A stretch of 64,000 bases of DNA from an uncultured Bacilli bacterium (GCA_947632375.1 CANRPF010000004.1:1-64000); one strand, 5' to 3'. Positions 1 to 10,274 are shown, numbered from the stretch's first letter. Notes: generated by a model not told the origin, from the letters alone. Numbers and translations: made by a program.

Positions 1-345
1 AGTATCGTATTGCTGGTTACAGATAGTGCTATTTAAATTAGCAAAACCTACACTAACAGCATCAGAGATTGCTCCAGTTTCACGCATTAGGTTCTGGAAG
101 CTGTTATCAATACAAGCTTGCTCACGAGTTAAAGCACCCTGAGCAGCTGCTGTACTTCCACTTCCTCCGCGGTTGCCAAAGCCTCCGAAATTACCATCGC
201 CCCATCCGCAGAATACAAACAAGAATAGAATGATAATCCACCAGGCTCCCATTCCACCCCAGTCTCCACCATTGGAGTTGCGATTACCGCCTGTAGCAGC
301 GGCAATATCGGCTAAACTATAGCCACAATTTGAAGTGTTAAACAT
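1..345 (-). CDS. Gly-rich small membrane protein, truncated by window edge (MFNTSNCGYSLADIAAATGG...WWIIILFLFVFCGWGDG...)
   Basis: Open frame on minus strand from ATG at 345 to window edge; hydrophobic segment WWIIILFLFVF. Confidence 0.7.
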   Translation of the reverse strand, partial: MFNTSNCGYSLADIAAATGGNRNSNGGDWGGMGAWWIIILFLFVFCGWGDGNFGGFGNRGGSGSTAAAQGALTREQACIDNSFQNLMRETGAISDAVSVGFANLNSTICNQQYDT

Positions 346-384
346 TTTGTTGTCCTCCTATTATTTGTTGTATTTATTAAAAAT

Positions 385-633
385 TTACAGACCGAATTGA
401 TTTCTAAAATCTGCAAATTCTTTATCAAAATCTAAACCTCTCTCTTTTAATATGTTTCTTGCAATTTGCTCTATACTTTGTGTATCGTTATTTTTAGCAA
501 GAGTAATAAGATTAGCAAACATTGGATTACCTCCACTTTGCTGTTCTAACATATTGATTAAAAATTGTTGCGGATTTCCGCTTCTTCGCATCATTCCTAT
601 TAGCTGCAAAGGATTCATACCATTAGAAGCCAT
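385..633 (-). CDS. hypothetical protein
   Basis: 82-aa ORF, tightly packed with neighbouring minus-strand genes. Confidence 0.65.
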   Translation of the reverse strand: MASNGMNPLQLIGMMRRSGNPQQFLINMLEQQSGGNPMFANLITLAKNNDTQSIEQIARNILKERGLDFDKEFADFRNQFGL

Positions 634-1066
634 TATTCTTTACCTCCTTGCGCGGTTGCTGGGTCTGTGGCGCTAATAAGGTATCTATTTTCGCTTCTAA
701 TATACCTACTTGGTCTATCAAGCGAGCTATCTCGCTGCCATCACCCTGCGTTTCCGCGTTTTGTATTACAGGTTGGAACTTAACAATACTTGTTGTACCA
801 TTATTATTCCATGTCTTTAAGTATATCTCACTTAAATCAGCTTTAGGAAAAATACCATATCCTCCTATTGGTACTTCAGTTGCTTTTACAACATCTTCGC
901 CATCAACAATTTTTCCATTCAACGCTGGCGTTGGCTGGGAATTAGGTAGGTTTGGTAATTGTTGAATTGATGGCTGAGCAATTTGTTGCTGTTGTGGCAT
1001 CTGTGTATAAGGATATTGATTATTATATGGATAATTCATATAGTAATTTGGATTATAATAATTCAT
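623..1066 (-). CDS. hypothetical protein with Tyr/Asn/Gln/Pro-rich N-terminus and C-terminal coiled-coil-like segment
   Basis: 147-aa ORF overlapping 385..633 start. Confidence 0.7.
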   Translation of the reverse strand: MNYYNPNYYMNYPYNNQYPYTQMPQQQQIAQPSIQQLPNLPNSQPTPALNGKIVDGEDVVKATEVPIGGYGIFPKADLSEIYLKTWNNNGTTSIVKFQPVIQNAETQGDGSEIARLIDQVGILEAKIDTLLAPQTQQPRKEVKNNGF

Positions 1067-1273
1067 ATAAATATCTCCTTTACTTGTTCTTTTGACATTA
1101 CTATATAAAATTTTAATTAAAACTTCTTTCAGAACTTGTCCTAAATTTTTATTAAAATTTTAAAATTTAGCACATAACTAAAGTTTAAGTAAAGGGATTA
1201 ACATTTTTACATTTTGGGAATTGTTTAGATTTTAGAGTTAAAATAATAGCAGAACTGCTTAACAAAATAAAAA

Positions 1274-1298
1274 AATAGGGAATCTTTCGATTCCCTAT
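1274..1298 (-). terminator. intrinsic terminator
   Basis: Inverted repeat aatagggaatc/gattccctatt followed on minus strand by a T-run. Confidence 0.7.
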
Positions 1299-1552
1299 TC
1301 TAATATACATTCAACTAAAGTCTTTTCATCTTCATTCTGTGAAAATTTAATTGAAGTAATATGAGTATCTTGAAATTGTAACATACCAGTTTTGCCAATT
1401 TCAAAATTTTCTCCGTCTAATGAGACATAATGTCTAGTTTTTGTACTAATACCTATTTCTTTAATATATAAAAAATCAGAGCTACTTATACGATTAACTA
1501 TCTCTTCATTCGCAGCAAAAGGACCTTTTATTTGAATCATTTTTTCATTCAT
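1295..1552 (-). CDS. hypothetical protein
   Basis: 85-aa ORF. Confidence 0.65.
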   Translation of the reverse strand: MNEKMIQIKGPFAANEEIVNRISSSDFLYIKEIGISTKTRHYVSLDGENFEIGKTGMLQFQDTHITSIKFSQNEDEKTLVECILE

Positions 1553-1677
1553 GATTGTGGGTCGTCCTCCACTTGTCCGTCTATTTCAGCAGTAGCGTTA
1601 ATTTTTTGTTCTACTTCCTTAATCTGCGCTTCAATTTTCGTATAGTCATCTCCGCTTGAAGTATATACTCTACCCAT
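1549..1677 (-). CDS. small hypothetical protein (MGRVYTSSGDDYTKIEAQIKEVEQKINATAEIDGQVEDDPQS)
   Basis: 42-aa frame between 1295..1552 and the RT gene, overlapping the downstream start. Confidence 0.5.
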   Translation of the reverse strand: MGRVYTSSGDDYTKIEAQIKEVEQKINATAEIDGQVEDDPQS

Positions 1678-1689
1678 AATTGTTCCTCC

Positions 1690-2994
1690 TTATGCGGCAT
1701 ATTGTAGCTTTTCTATTTCTTCTCTCATTCTATCTATTGAAAACAAATCAGAATATTGTCGCTCTAGTTTCCATTGAGTTTTTCTACTTTGTTTGCCTTT
1801 AAAATAACCTCGCATAGATTGATGAGATTGTTCAATCATATCTAAAGTAATTTCACCCATAATATATAACTTATACATCTTTTTCATTCTTCTTCTTGTA
1901 CGAGTTACATATTTTCTACTTACGTTTCTTACGACTTTGCCAGTTGATGTTAGATAATATTGTGTTTTTAAGAATGTAAAACTATGTGTTAATTTAACAA
2001 TATGAATTTTATCTTCATTTAAAATTATTCCTACTTCTGCACATTTCTTTCTAATTTCTTCTAAGCAATATAGTAAATATTCTTTACTTTCGTGTATTAA
2101 ATAACTATCATCCATATATCTAGCATAATATTTAATGTTTAAGACTTCAGTAATAAAATGGTCTACTTTATTAGGATAGTTAATTGCAAATGTTTGATTT
2201 GTCTCACTTCCTAAGCCTAAACTTTTTTCTCCATATGGTTCAACTGACTGTTTAATTAAATTTAATATTCTTTTATCATAAATCTTCTGTTCCATATCTT
2301 CATAGATAGGCTCATGAAGAATATTATCAAAATAACCTTTATAATCTATTAGAACTATATATCCATCTCTACCATGTTCTCTATAAAATTTACTTAAATG
2401 TTTTACTAAAGCCTTGTGATGGAAATCAGTTCCTTTATGTTTTAAGCTAGCTCCATTATAATAAATAAGAGAGTTAGTAATTATTGGTATTAAACAATTT
2501 GTATTTAATGATTTTAATACAACTCGTTCACTAATATGAACGCTTCTAATTCTACGTACCTTACCTCTCTCACACAGTGTAAATTCATAAAAGCCTTTAG
2601 ATATACTTTGGCCATTTCTTAATAGTCTGCGTGCTTTGTATATCTTCTCAAATATATCTACATCATATCTTTGTGTACTTGCCTTCCAACTTACACTTTT
2701 CTTACATTGTTGAAATGAATTATATAAATTTTCAAAAGAAATTACATCATCAAAATTTCCATATTGCTCATTTAATTTCTTCTTTTTCTCTAATCTTTTA
2801 GCTTCGCGTCTTTGACGCCTAGCAGCATGTCGTTCCTCACTAGTCACAATGACGCTCCTCTCTAATATAAAAAAATAATGTGTACTACGAGCCTTATTCA
2901 GGTGTGGTAGTACACTATATTCTGTCTCACGGTACTTATGTATTTTACCTTCTTTGTGCCAAAGGGTATGGGCATGAAAATAAGGATAATACAT
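1690..2994 (-). CDS. DGR reverse transcriptase (start codon uncertain; may start near ...VTSEERHAARR)
   Basis: RT palm motif YARYMDDSYLI; VLIDYKGYFDNI; located next to TR, Avd-like gene and VR-bearing target. Confidence 0.92.
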   Translation of the reverse strand: MYYPYFHAHTLWHKEGKIHKYRETEYSVLPHLNKARSTHYFFILERSVIVTSEERHAARRQRREAKRLEKKKKLNEQYGNFDDVISFENLYNSFQQCKKSVSWKASTQRYDVDIFEKIYKARRLLRNGQSISKGFYEFTLCERGKVRRIRSVHISERVVLKSLNTNCLIPIITNSLIYYNGASLKHKGTDFHHKALVKHLSKFYREHGRDGYIVLIDYKGYFDNILHEPIYEDMEQKIYDKRILNLIKQSVEPYGEKSLGLGSETNQTFAINYPNKVDHFITEVLNIKYYARYMDDSYLIHESKEYLLYCLEEIRKKCAEVGIILNEDKIHIVKLTHSFTFLKTQYYLTSTGKVVRNVSRKYVTRTRRRMKKMYKLYIMGEITLDMIEQSHQSMRGYFKGKQSRKTQWKLERQYSDLFSIDRMREEIEKLQYAA

Positions 2995-3244
2995 GAACCT
3001 TATCCATGCAAGCAGCGTCCGCCCACCCCATCAGAATACTCATTCGCGAGATATGCATCCCGACCCGTCACTTTCTCATATGGTAATATTAAAATATGTT
3101 ATATTATATTATTTACGCTTGTACTGCGTTGGAGTCTCAATAAACTCTTGATGGTTTGATAATAAATCTATCAAACTTGATTTCAGCTTGTATCTTACTG
3201 GTAAAAAGACCTTAAATAGCCTACTTTGACTATACATACCGGGC

Positions 3245-3257
3245 CGCGCGAAGCGCG
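3245..3257. other. GC mini-hairpin CGCGC-GAA-GCGCG flanking TR
   Basis: Perfect 5-bp stem with GAA loop. Confidence 0.6.
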
Positions 3258-3274
3258 TCCCTTGTTACCATATC

Positions 3275-3400
3275 CACACAGGAACCCCATTCGAGTTGGT
3301 AGCCGTGTTGTTGTTGGCATTCCCGTTGTTGTTGACATTACAGCAGTTAGTAGAGTTACCCGAGTTCACAGAACACAACCACCAGTTGTAGCTTTTTTTA
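3275..3400 (-). repeat. DGR template repeat (TR)
   Basis: Gap-free 126-nt alignment to VR 4183..4308; 24 substitutions, all at TR T on + strand (A on coding strand); rich in AAC/AAT codons. Confidence 0.95.
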
Positions 3401-3484
3401 TACAACTGCTCAACTCACAACAAGGCATCCACCACGAAAAGAATGGGTGACCCCGAGAACATAGAAAGTAACGTATATATAAAA

Positions 3485-3922
3485 CTAAGAAATGTTAGCT
3501 AATCTATTAGCACGCTTCTTAGCAATAATATCTAATTCACGTTTAATTAACCCTTGTTCGTCAACAATCATTCCTACAACTCTTTCATAAGGGTTAATCT
3601 TAAAGAAGTATTGACCTCTAGCTGAAGCCAATTCAGATAAAATTTGCTTACACGCATCTAGCATATTAAGCAAAGCCTCTTTCTTGCGGTAATATATGAA
3701 ATCAGTTTCATCTGACTGATTTTTACAATTATCATATACATAACCATTGTCTATTAGTGTTCTACACTTATCTATCATTGGTATTGCATATACATACCTA
3801 TATTTCTTAGGTATAATTTTTTCATTCATAACCATTTTGGTTACTTCTGTTCTAATTTTAAAAGCTGTATTTAAAAACTCAATTTCAGAAGTTTCTCTGT
3901 CCTTTACTAAAACATTACTCAT
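3485..3922 (-). CDS. avd: Avd-like DGR accessory protein
   Basis: 145-aa helical protein between target and TR (IIPKKYRYVYAIPMIDKCRTLIDNGYVYDN...); canonical Avd position. Confidence 0.8.
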   Translation of the reverse strand: MSNVLVKDRETSEIEFLNTAFKIRTEVTKMVMNEKIIPKKYRYVYAIPMIDKCRTLIDNGYVYDNCKNQSDETDFIYYRKKEALLNMLDACKQILSELASARGQYFFKINPYERVVGMIVDEQGLIKRELDIIAKKRANRLANIS

Positions 3923-4118
3923 TTTCTGCTAACTGAGCCTCTAATTCATTGATTCTGTCTCTCCAGCTCTGTCTTTCAGCTTTAATAGAAGCATATTCCT
4001 CTTCAGGAATTAATCCTTCAGAATGCTTGGTTGCTTGATAATCTGTCTGGTTCAACAAAATTTTATACATGTTAATGTCGTTCATAATATTATCAATTTC
4101 AAGTGGTGTTAATTTCAT
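3915..4118 (-). CDS. hypothetical coiled-coil protein
   Basis: 67-aa ORF between DGR target and Avd. Confidence 0.65.
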   Translation of the reverse strand: MKLTPLEIDNIMNDINMYKILLNQTDYQATKHSEGLIPEEEYASIKAERQSWRDRINELEAQLAENE

Positions 4119-4145
4119 AATTTTGTCCTAACCTTTCAAAATTTT

Positions 4146-5018
4146 TTAACCGCCTATTTTAGTTGTTGCAGCAGTTCTGAAGCACACAGGAACCCCAAGC
4201 GAGCCGGCAGCCGTGGCGTCGTTGGCATGCCCGTGGTAGTCGACATAACAGCAGCAAGTAGAGTTACCCGAGTCCACAGAACACAACCACCAGCTGCAGC
4301 GACTGCCACCATTTCCTTTACCTTTAATTCTATGTTTCCAGCTATTTGCGAACAATGGATATTGAACAGCCTGTGTTGAACCATAACCTTTTTGTCCCCA
4401 AACATTAGTACCAAATACTTCATATTCACTTGGAAGCCATAATCTACCCATTGGATACCAGTGCCAACCAGTTGATTCAGTTAAATCTTGTCCTACCCCT
4501 TGCTGATGTCCACGTCTTTCCAAAATATTGATTTTATTTATAATTACATCTTTTACTTCTTGTGGTAGTTTTTCATAAATAGTTTCAAGGTCTTGATAAA
4601 TGTGAGACTGTAACCACGGAACATCAGTTCCTTTATCTGGATTTTGTGCTTCTTCAAAAAAAGCGTTATTAGTAGCTGTTAAGTTCCATTGATGTAAGTC
4701 ATTTAAGCAATCTCTACTAATCCAATCAATATGATGTGGAACTGGATTTAAAGCAGTTGTATCATAATCACCATGAACTTCTGTCCAACCAGTATTATAA
4801 TGAGTATCAATACCAGCAATTTCCATGATAACTTTTTCTTCGCCGACTTGAATTTCCTTAAAGTCTCCAACTCTAATATCACTATAGTCACCATCTCTAC
4901 TCATATTTTTCAGGTCATCCCATGTATAAGCAGATAAATCTCTGCCTTCATACATCTGAGGGCCTTCCATGCCAATATTATACTCCTTGCCATTTAATGC
5001 CAATTTTGTAATTGCCAT
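4146..5018 (-). CDS. DGR target protein with C-terminal C-type-lectin-like variable domain
   Basis: C-terminus RLWLPSEYEVFG...YPLFANSWKHRIKGKGNGGSRCSWWLCSVDSGNSTCCCYVDYHGHANDATAAGSLGVPVCFRTAA contains the VR. Confidence 0.93.
   Translation of the reverse strand: MAITKLALNGKEYNIGMEGPQMYEGRDLSAYTWDDLKNMSRDGDYSDIRVGDFKEIQVGEEKVIMEIAGIDTHYNTGWTEVHGDYDTTALNPVPHHIDWISRDCLNDLHQWNLTATNNAFFEEAQNPDKGTDVPWLQSHIYQDLETIYEKLPQEVKDVIINKINILERRGHQQGVGQDLTESTGWHWYPMGRLWLPSEYEVFGTNVWGQKGYGSTQAVQYPLFANSWKHRIKGKGNGGSRCSWWLCSVDSGNSTCCCYVDYHGHANDATAAGSLGVPVCFRTAATTKIGG
4183..4308 (-). repeat. DGR variable repeat (VR)
   Basis: 126-nt alignment to TR, adenine-specific differences only. Confidence 0.95.
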
Positions 5019-5029
5019 AGTTTTCTCCT

Positions 5030-5791
5030 TTACTCTTTATATCCATTTTTTACTATCAATTTCTGACCTGCTTCATCTATTTCAAACAGCTCAGGAACTA
5101 AAGTCAATACATTAGGTTTTAAAGAAGAATGATATGCAGTATTGATAAAAGAAAATAACAATGTATCTTTATCTCTCAACTTAAATATATTCTTCTGTAA
5201 ATATTCAATAGTTACTAAATCTTTGCCCTCTTGAGGCTCTCCTCCACCTTGTACAATCTTAGTCTCATCATCAGGTAAAATATGCGTTTCATCAGCATCT
5301 AATTTCCATAAAGGTATATCTGCTGGAATTGGCATAGAACCTAATACTATACCAACAGTAATATCAGAAGTGGGTTGACTGTAGGCAGTAAATATTACTT
5401 CTCCATTACCAGTCTCAATATAACCATGAGATAAAATAGCAAAATTTTTAGTATACTCTGCTTCCTCTTGTGCTGTTGCATCTTGTTTCATTAAACCAAC
5501 TAAAAGACCATTTCTATCAGAAATTTGTTCAGATTCAACGGTTTGAGTATATGTACCATTTTCTCCTTGGCTAACCCAACTTTCTTTTTTAACCTCAATA
5601 GGAACTAAAATACTACCTTTATCTATTTCAACAATAATATTATCTAATTTTGTTTCAAGGTCAATGCCCTCTTTTAAAAGAACAAATTCACCTTTTGCTC
5701 CTAAAGGATAAGTAACAAAAGAGCCATCTGCCTTTTTTAAATTAAGAGTTCTTACGACCTTATCTTTTGGTATATCATATTTTGGTGGCAT
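5030..5791 (-). CDS. putative tail fibre/baseplate-associated protein
   Basis: 253-aa ORF in the tail module. Confidence 0.55.
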   Translation of the reverse strand: MPPKYDIPKDKVVRTLNLKKADGSFVTYPLGAKGEFVLLKEGIDLETKLDNIIVEIDKGSILVPIEVKKESWVSQGENGTYTQTVESEQISDRNGLLVGLMKQDATAQEEAEYTKNFAILSHGYIETGNGEVIFTAYSQPTSDITVGIVLGSMPIPADIPLWKLDADETHILPDDETKIVQGGGEPQEGKDLVTIEYLQKNIFKLRDKDTLLFSFINTAYHSSLKPNVLTLVPELFEIDEAGQKLIVKNGYKE

Positions 5792-5805
5792 AATTTACTC
5801 CTTTC

Positions 5806-7521
5806 TTATCCTTCAGGAGCGACAATCTTTTCTTCAACTCTAAACCATACACCATCTGGTTCTAGTTTTTCATATTTTTCGCTCTCAGTTTCTTCACCAA
5901 CTGCAATTATATGACCTATTTCTAATTGTAAAGTACCTAAATAATACCAACCTTTATATTTTCCATTCAATAAACTATAATCAAAACCGTAAAACAATTT
6001 TCCATGTTTGTCCAATCCAACTGTTACAACTTTACCTGCTAAATTAGTAGTATATTCTTCATCAACATATAAAGTTTGTCCATTTATTTCAAGTATTGCT
6101 TTACCCTGTTCATCAACAGTATATCCAAGTCCATTTGGATAATGTTCATTTAAATATTCAATAGTTTGTTCAATAGAATTTATTTTATCTCCAAGCTCAG
6201 CTTCAGTAAGATTTAGACCAATCAATATACCATCATAATCTTTAACTGAACCTAAATCTTGCCAATCTAATTCATTATGATAACCAGTTCCGCTTGGTCC
6301 TTTATAATTCTGTCCACTTTCTTGAATTTGCTTGCGCTTTTCAGGGTCACTATATTTAACAATTAAATGAAAGTCTTCTGTGACTTCTGCTTTTATTATA
6401 TAATTTATAGGATTACCAATCTTTTCCTTTTCACCAGTGTTATAAGTAATTTCAAACTTCTGGTCACCAGTACCTTCGGTTTCCCCAGTATCAATAATTA
6501 CTGAATCAATCCATTTAACTACTGGTTCTTCTAATACCTTATCTTCGCCATGAGCAAAGTGTAATGTAATCTTACCATCTTCACTTATATCAAGACCACT
6601 TAACCATTTTAAATTCAATGTTTCATCATCATTATGAGTATATGTTAAATGAATCAAACCTTCATCATCAATAAAAATACTCTCAATGACATTATAATCA
6701 CCAACATATTGAGTAACTGGTTCACCAGTTTCATTCTTATCATAATGCTCATAATCAATGACCCATACAGAACGATGATTTTCTGCATCATCTTCTTGAC
6801 CAGTGTATGTCTCAATAGTAATCTCTGTATCACCAGCATCAACTACTCTTAAATTCTTAAAAGTATCACCTTTAATACCTTTAGGAATCGCAATATGCCA
6901 CTGTTCAAAGAAAGGATGCGCACCATCATCTTCTCTAGTAATTAAATCAGTATTAGTAAATCCAGCTTCCTCACTATCTCTATTATAATAAGGACTTTCT
7001 GATTTAGCTGTAAAATCAATTACTGGATATGGTAACTGGAAACCAACATAAGCTGTACAATCATCATTATTTGGAGTTCTAACAGAATAACAATTCCATT
7101 TAATTACATCATTAAATGTATCTTCCTCTTCTCCGCCATCTATCTTACCTGGCACCAATGCCTCATTATCTACTGACCAATCACCTTCAGAATATCTATA
7201 TTGTACGCCTTCTTCTTTTGGCATATCTTTAATATTCTTATAAGTATCTAATTCTACATGAGGAGCCTTACCTGCTGGTCCTACAATAGTACCAACATAT
7301 TGGGCACCACCCATCTCATTAGTATAATCATAACCACGTCTAAATATTTTACCATTATCTTTGTCATTTTTATCTTCTGTGTTAATTAACACATATTCAT
7401 TAAAGTGAACCGCCTCAAATTCAGGTCCTTTCTGAAAATCTTTGACCATCGCTGCGATAGACAAATAGGACTTGGATATTACAAAGGAAAATCCACTACG
7501 ACCACCATAGAAGCTATCCAT
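5806..7521 (-). CDS. putative tail fibre protein
   Basis: 571-aa ORF; beta-rich repetitive acidic sequence adjoining receptor-binding genes. Confidence 0.55.
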   Translation of the reverse strand: MDSFYGGRSGFSFVISKSYLSIAAMVKDFQKGPEFEAVHFNEYVLINTEDKNDKDNGKIFRRGYDYTNEMGGAQYVGTIVGPAGKAPHVELDTYKNIKDMPKEEGVQYRYSEGDWSVDNEALVPGKIDGGEEEDTFNDVIKWNCYSVRTPNNDDCTAYVGFQLPYPVIDFTAKSESPYYNRDSEEAGFTNTDLITREDDGAHPFFEQWHIAIPKGIKGDTFKNLRVVDAGDTEITIETYTGQEDDAENHRSVWVIDYEHYDKNETGEPVTQYVGDYNVIESIFIDDEGLIHLTYTHNDDETLNLKWLSGLDISEDGKITLHFAHGEDKVLEEPVVKWIDSVIIDTGETEGTGDQKFEITYNTGEKEKIGNPINYIIKAEVTEDFHLIVKYSDPEKRKQIQESGQNYKGPSGTGYHNELDWQDLGSVKDYDGILIGLNLTEAELGDKINSIEQTIEYLNEHYPNGLGYTVDEQGKAILEINGQTLYVDEEYTTNLAGKVVTVGLDKHGKLFYGFDYSLLNGKYKGWYYLGTLQLEIGHIIAVGEETESEKYEKLEPDGVWFRVEEKIVAPEG

Positions 7522-7535
7522 CTACTTTTACCTCC

Positions 7536-8234
7536 TTAATAATATTTAAAGTCCATAGTAAAATAATCTAAGCCATCTTGTGTAACAAGCGACTCTTTCA
7601 AGACAAAGCCAATAGTCTTGATTGTAATATCATCATAATATAACTCATAAATACCTGTTCTACCAACATGCATTTCTTCTCCATTAAGAACAAACAATAA
7701 TCCAGGTGGACCTTGAATACCCACTTTTTTTAATCCATTCTTAATAGAATATTTACTTTTCAAGTATGAATCTATTATATTAGTCACAGAATCAAATCTC
7801 TCTATGTTAATTTTCATAAATCTACCATTTGTTTTATCTTCATTATACATTGTGAAATCCAACGCGTCTCTTCTTAATTCAAATACAACTCTGTCATAGA
7901 TTGCATTAGGATTAAAAATTAACTCAAAATATGTTTCTCCTTCACCTTGAGGAACTATATATGTTCTTACAGATTGTACATCTTCTTGAGTCATTTCACT
8001 ATGTTCTAGTTTAATAGTAAATTTTTGTTGAGAGTCTGGAAGTTGTGTAACACTAAAAGCTAGATAATAACTCTGTAGTGAACTAATAGGGCTTGATTCA
8101 TCCAATTCTAATTCAGGGTCATAGAAGTCAATTATATCAGTTTCCTGTAACTTTTTACCTATCTTATAAGTTACTGGCGCTGTATAATTATCTACTTGCG
8201 TTCTTCTAAATTGACCTATATTGAACGTAGCCAT
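7536..8234 (-). CDS. putative baseplate/tail-tip protein
   Basis: 232-aa ORF, contains KVGIQGPPGLLFVLNGEEMHVGRTGIYEL. Confidence 0.5.
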   Translation of the reverse strand: MATFNIGQFRRTQVDNYTAPVTYKIGKKLQETDIIDFYDPELELDESSPISSLQSYYLAFSVTQLPDSQQKFTIKLEHSEMTQEDVQSVRTYIVPQGEGETYFELIFNPNAIYDRVVFELRRDALDFTMYNEDKTNGRFMKINIERFDSVTNIIDSYLKSKYSIKNGLKKVGIQGPPGLLFVLNGEEMHVGRTGIYELYYDDITIKTIGFVLKESLVTQDGLDYFTMDFKYY

Positions 8235-8253
8235 TTTCCTTTTATCTCCTTCC

Positions 8254-10272
8254 TTACAATCTATCTAAAGCACGAGTGCAAGCTAATGTCATTGTGCTAC
8301 TAATATCAAGAGGAATGGTAATTGTATTTATCATATAATCACCATGTATATCACTTTCAGAATCTTCCACCGAAATTCTTGTATTAGGTTCAAGATATAA
8401 TACTGGTAAACTATTTACAGAAATACTTTCATTATAGCTAGTATACTGATATAGTAATTCTCTAACTAATACATATGCTGAATTAAAACTACCACCAATA
8501 GCAAGCAAACTATATATATTATCATTAACTTGTATATAATCTTGACCTTGTGCTTCACATTCGGCTCTTAAATCTCCAATCAATGGGTCGCTAGTATTTA
8601 ATATAATTAAATCAGGGATTTCTGGTTCAAATACACAATTAATACTATCATCAACTACAATTTTCTGGCGACGACCAATATTTTGAATGCTTAATTCTCC
8701 AATGGCTGCGCTTGTATCAATAAAATCTAAATAATAATCTATATCACTCTGATATTTTAAAGTTTCATCAAAGAATTTACCATTTTGAACATCATACAAT
8801 TTAGGCCATTCATTCTTTAATTCAGTATAATAATAATTACTTTTAGTGGCCAATGGGTCACTGGCGCAACCAGATAAATATAGTTCATCACGCCAATCTT
8901 TAGTAGTAACTTGCTGTAAGCCAATAGTCAACAAGTTATATTGTTTATTTTCATAATCCCACTCATATACTTTACCAGTTGAAGTATCCATATAAAATAC
9001 TTCTTGTTGACCAACCGCAGGAAATTGATTCATTGACGCAAACTTTAATGGACATTTAGCTTTAGTCAATCCATCAAGAGGGTCAGTATAAAAGAAACAA
9101 TCATAAGTATTACCAACAGTTGGTTTCTTATCAATAGCAAGATGATAACGAATAGGTACATTATTACCATTTGCATCTTCCTTCATTCCCCATACAATAT
9201 AATCATTTTTAATCATATTATATTGTGGAGTATTATTATATGCAGTAATAAGTACACCATCATCAAATGTATATATTGCCTTACCTTTAGACATATCAAT
9301 GACATAATCATCTTTAGTCATCTGGTCTAATACTACGGTAGCTTGACTAGTATTGATATAATTCTTTTTTTCTTGGAATATAAAATTCCCTTCAACATCA
9401 TAAAAATACTCATAATTACCCAGTACTCCAAGAATCTGGTCTAATATATCACAAACTGAATTGCCTGCATCTCCAATCAACTCACCAGGATAAGTAAAAT
9501 CAGTATATATATAACCAATATCATCACCATATTCATACATCTTATAAGTACCTGCGGAAGCCGCCTCACTGGCGTCAGTAGTCGGGGTATATTGTACAGT
9601 ACCGCCGTCCGCGCGTTCAATAATATATAAAGGTGACGAACCAGTCCACTTCATAACTTGTTTTACTCTTGTATCAAGGTCATGAATAATAATCTTCGGT
9701 ATTTGTTCTCCACCGAAGTGATTAACTAATTCATATATAATCTGATAAATAGTTGGTTTTAATGTAACATACTTACCATTCTCATCTATTGTATCGTACT
9801 CATGAAATACTGTTGAAGCAGGAATTGTTCCACCAACCTCTCCATTCAATAAACACATCTTATCTCTTAATTGTAATGCTATATTTACCCCATCAAGAGA
9901 ATGAGAAATGGACGGCGAACCCATTACATAAATTCCCATTGGAAACCATAAAATGGAATATTGCGTATATTCATCAGTAGTATTAACATAACCAATTTCT
10001 ACACTAACTTTTTTATTTATAGAAAACAAGTTATCTACATTTGTTAAATCATTATCACCATTATAAGCTACTAGCGATAAATTACAGGTTCTTCTAACAG
10101 ATGAATTACCATCTAATGTAATACTACCGCCAGTAGCTCTTCCTTCTATTGATTGTATTGGTGTTTCATCATAATTCAAAACAGTTATTTTTACATACTG
10201 TTCTTTATTTTTCAATCTATCAATTTTTTGTAAGAAAGTAGAGTTTTTTAAGTAAGGATATGTTTTTTTCAT
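8254..10272 (-). CDS. tail/baseplate protein
   Basis: 672-aa ORF in tail module; beta-rich, hub-like position downstream of tape measure. Confidence 0.6.
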   Translation of the reverse strand: MKKTYPYLKNSTFLQKIDRLKNKEQYVKITVLNYDETPIQSIEGRATGGSITLDGNSSVRRTCNLSLVAYNGDNDLTNVDNLFSINKKVSVEIGYVNTTDEYTQYSILWFPMGIYVMGSPSISHSLDGVNIALQLRDKMCLLNGEVGGTIPASTVFHEYDTIDENGKYVTLKPTIYQIIYELVNHFGGEQIPKIIIHDLDTRVKQVMKWTGSSPLYIIERADGGTVQYTPTTDASEAASAGTYKMYEYGDDIGYIYTDFTYPGELIGDAGNSVCDILDQILGVLGNYEYFYDVEGNFIFQEKKNYINTSQATVVLDQMTKDDYVIDMSKGKAIYTFDDGVLITAYNNTPQYNMIKNDYIVWGMKEDANGNNVPIRYHLAIDKKPTVGNTYDCFFYTDPLDGLTKAKCPLKFASMNQFPAVGQQEVFYMDTSTGKVYEWDYENKQYNLLTIGLQQVTTKDWRDELYLSGCASDPLATKSNYYYTELKNEWPKLYDVQNGKFFDETLKYQSDIDYYLDFIDTSAAIGELSIQNIGRRQKIVVDDSINCVFEPEIPDLIILNTSDPLIGDLRAECEAQGQDYIQVNDNIYSLLAIGGSFNSAYVLVRELLYQYTSYNESISVNSLPVLYLEPNTRISVEDSESDIHGDYMINTITIPLDISSTMTLACTRALDRL

Positions 10273-10274
10273 AC

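Noticed and set aside
3226-3450. Plus-strand 74-aa ORF across TR
   Set aside because: Antisense to the TR; openness follows from the repeat composition and there is no promoter or RBS
4154-4429. 91-aa alternative frame across the VR
   Set aside because: Out of frame with the target gene; overlaps the VR only by chance
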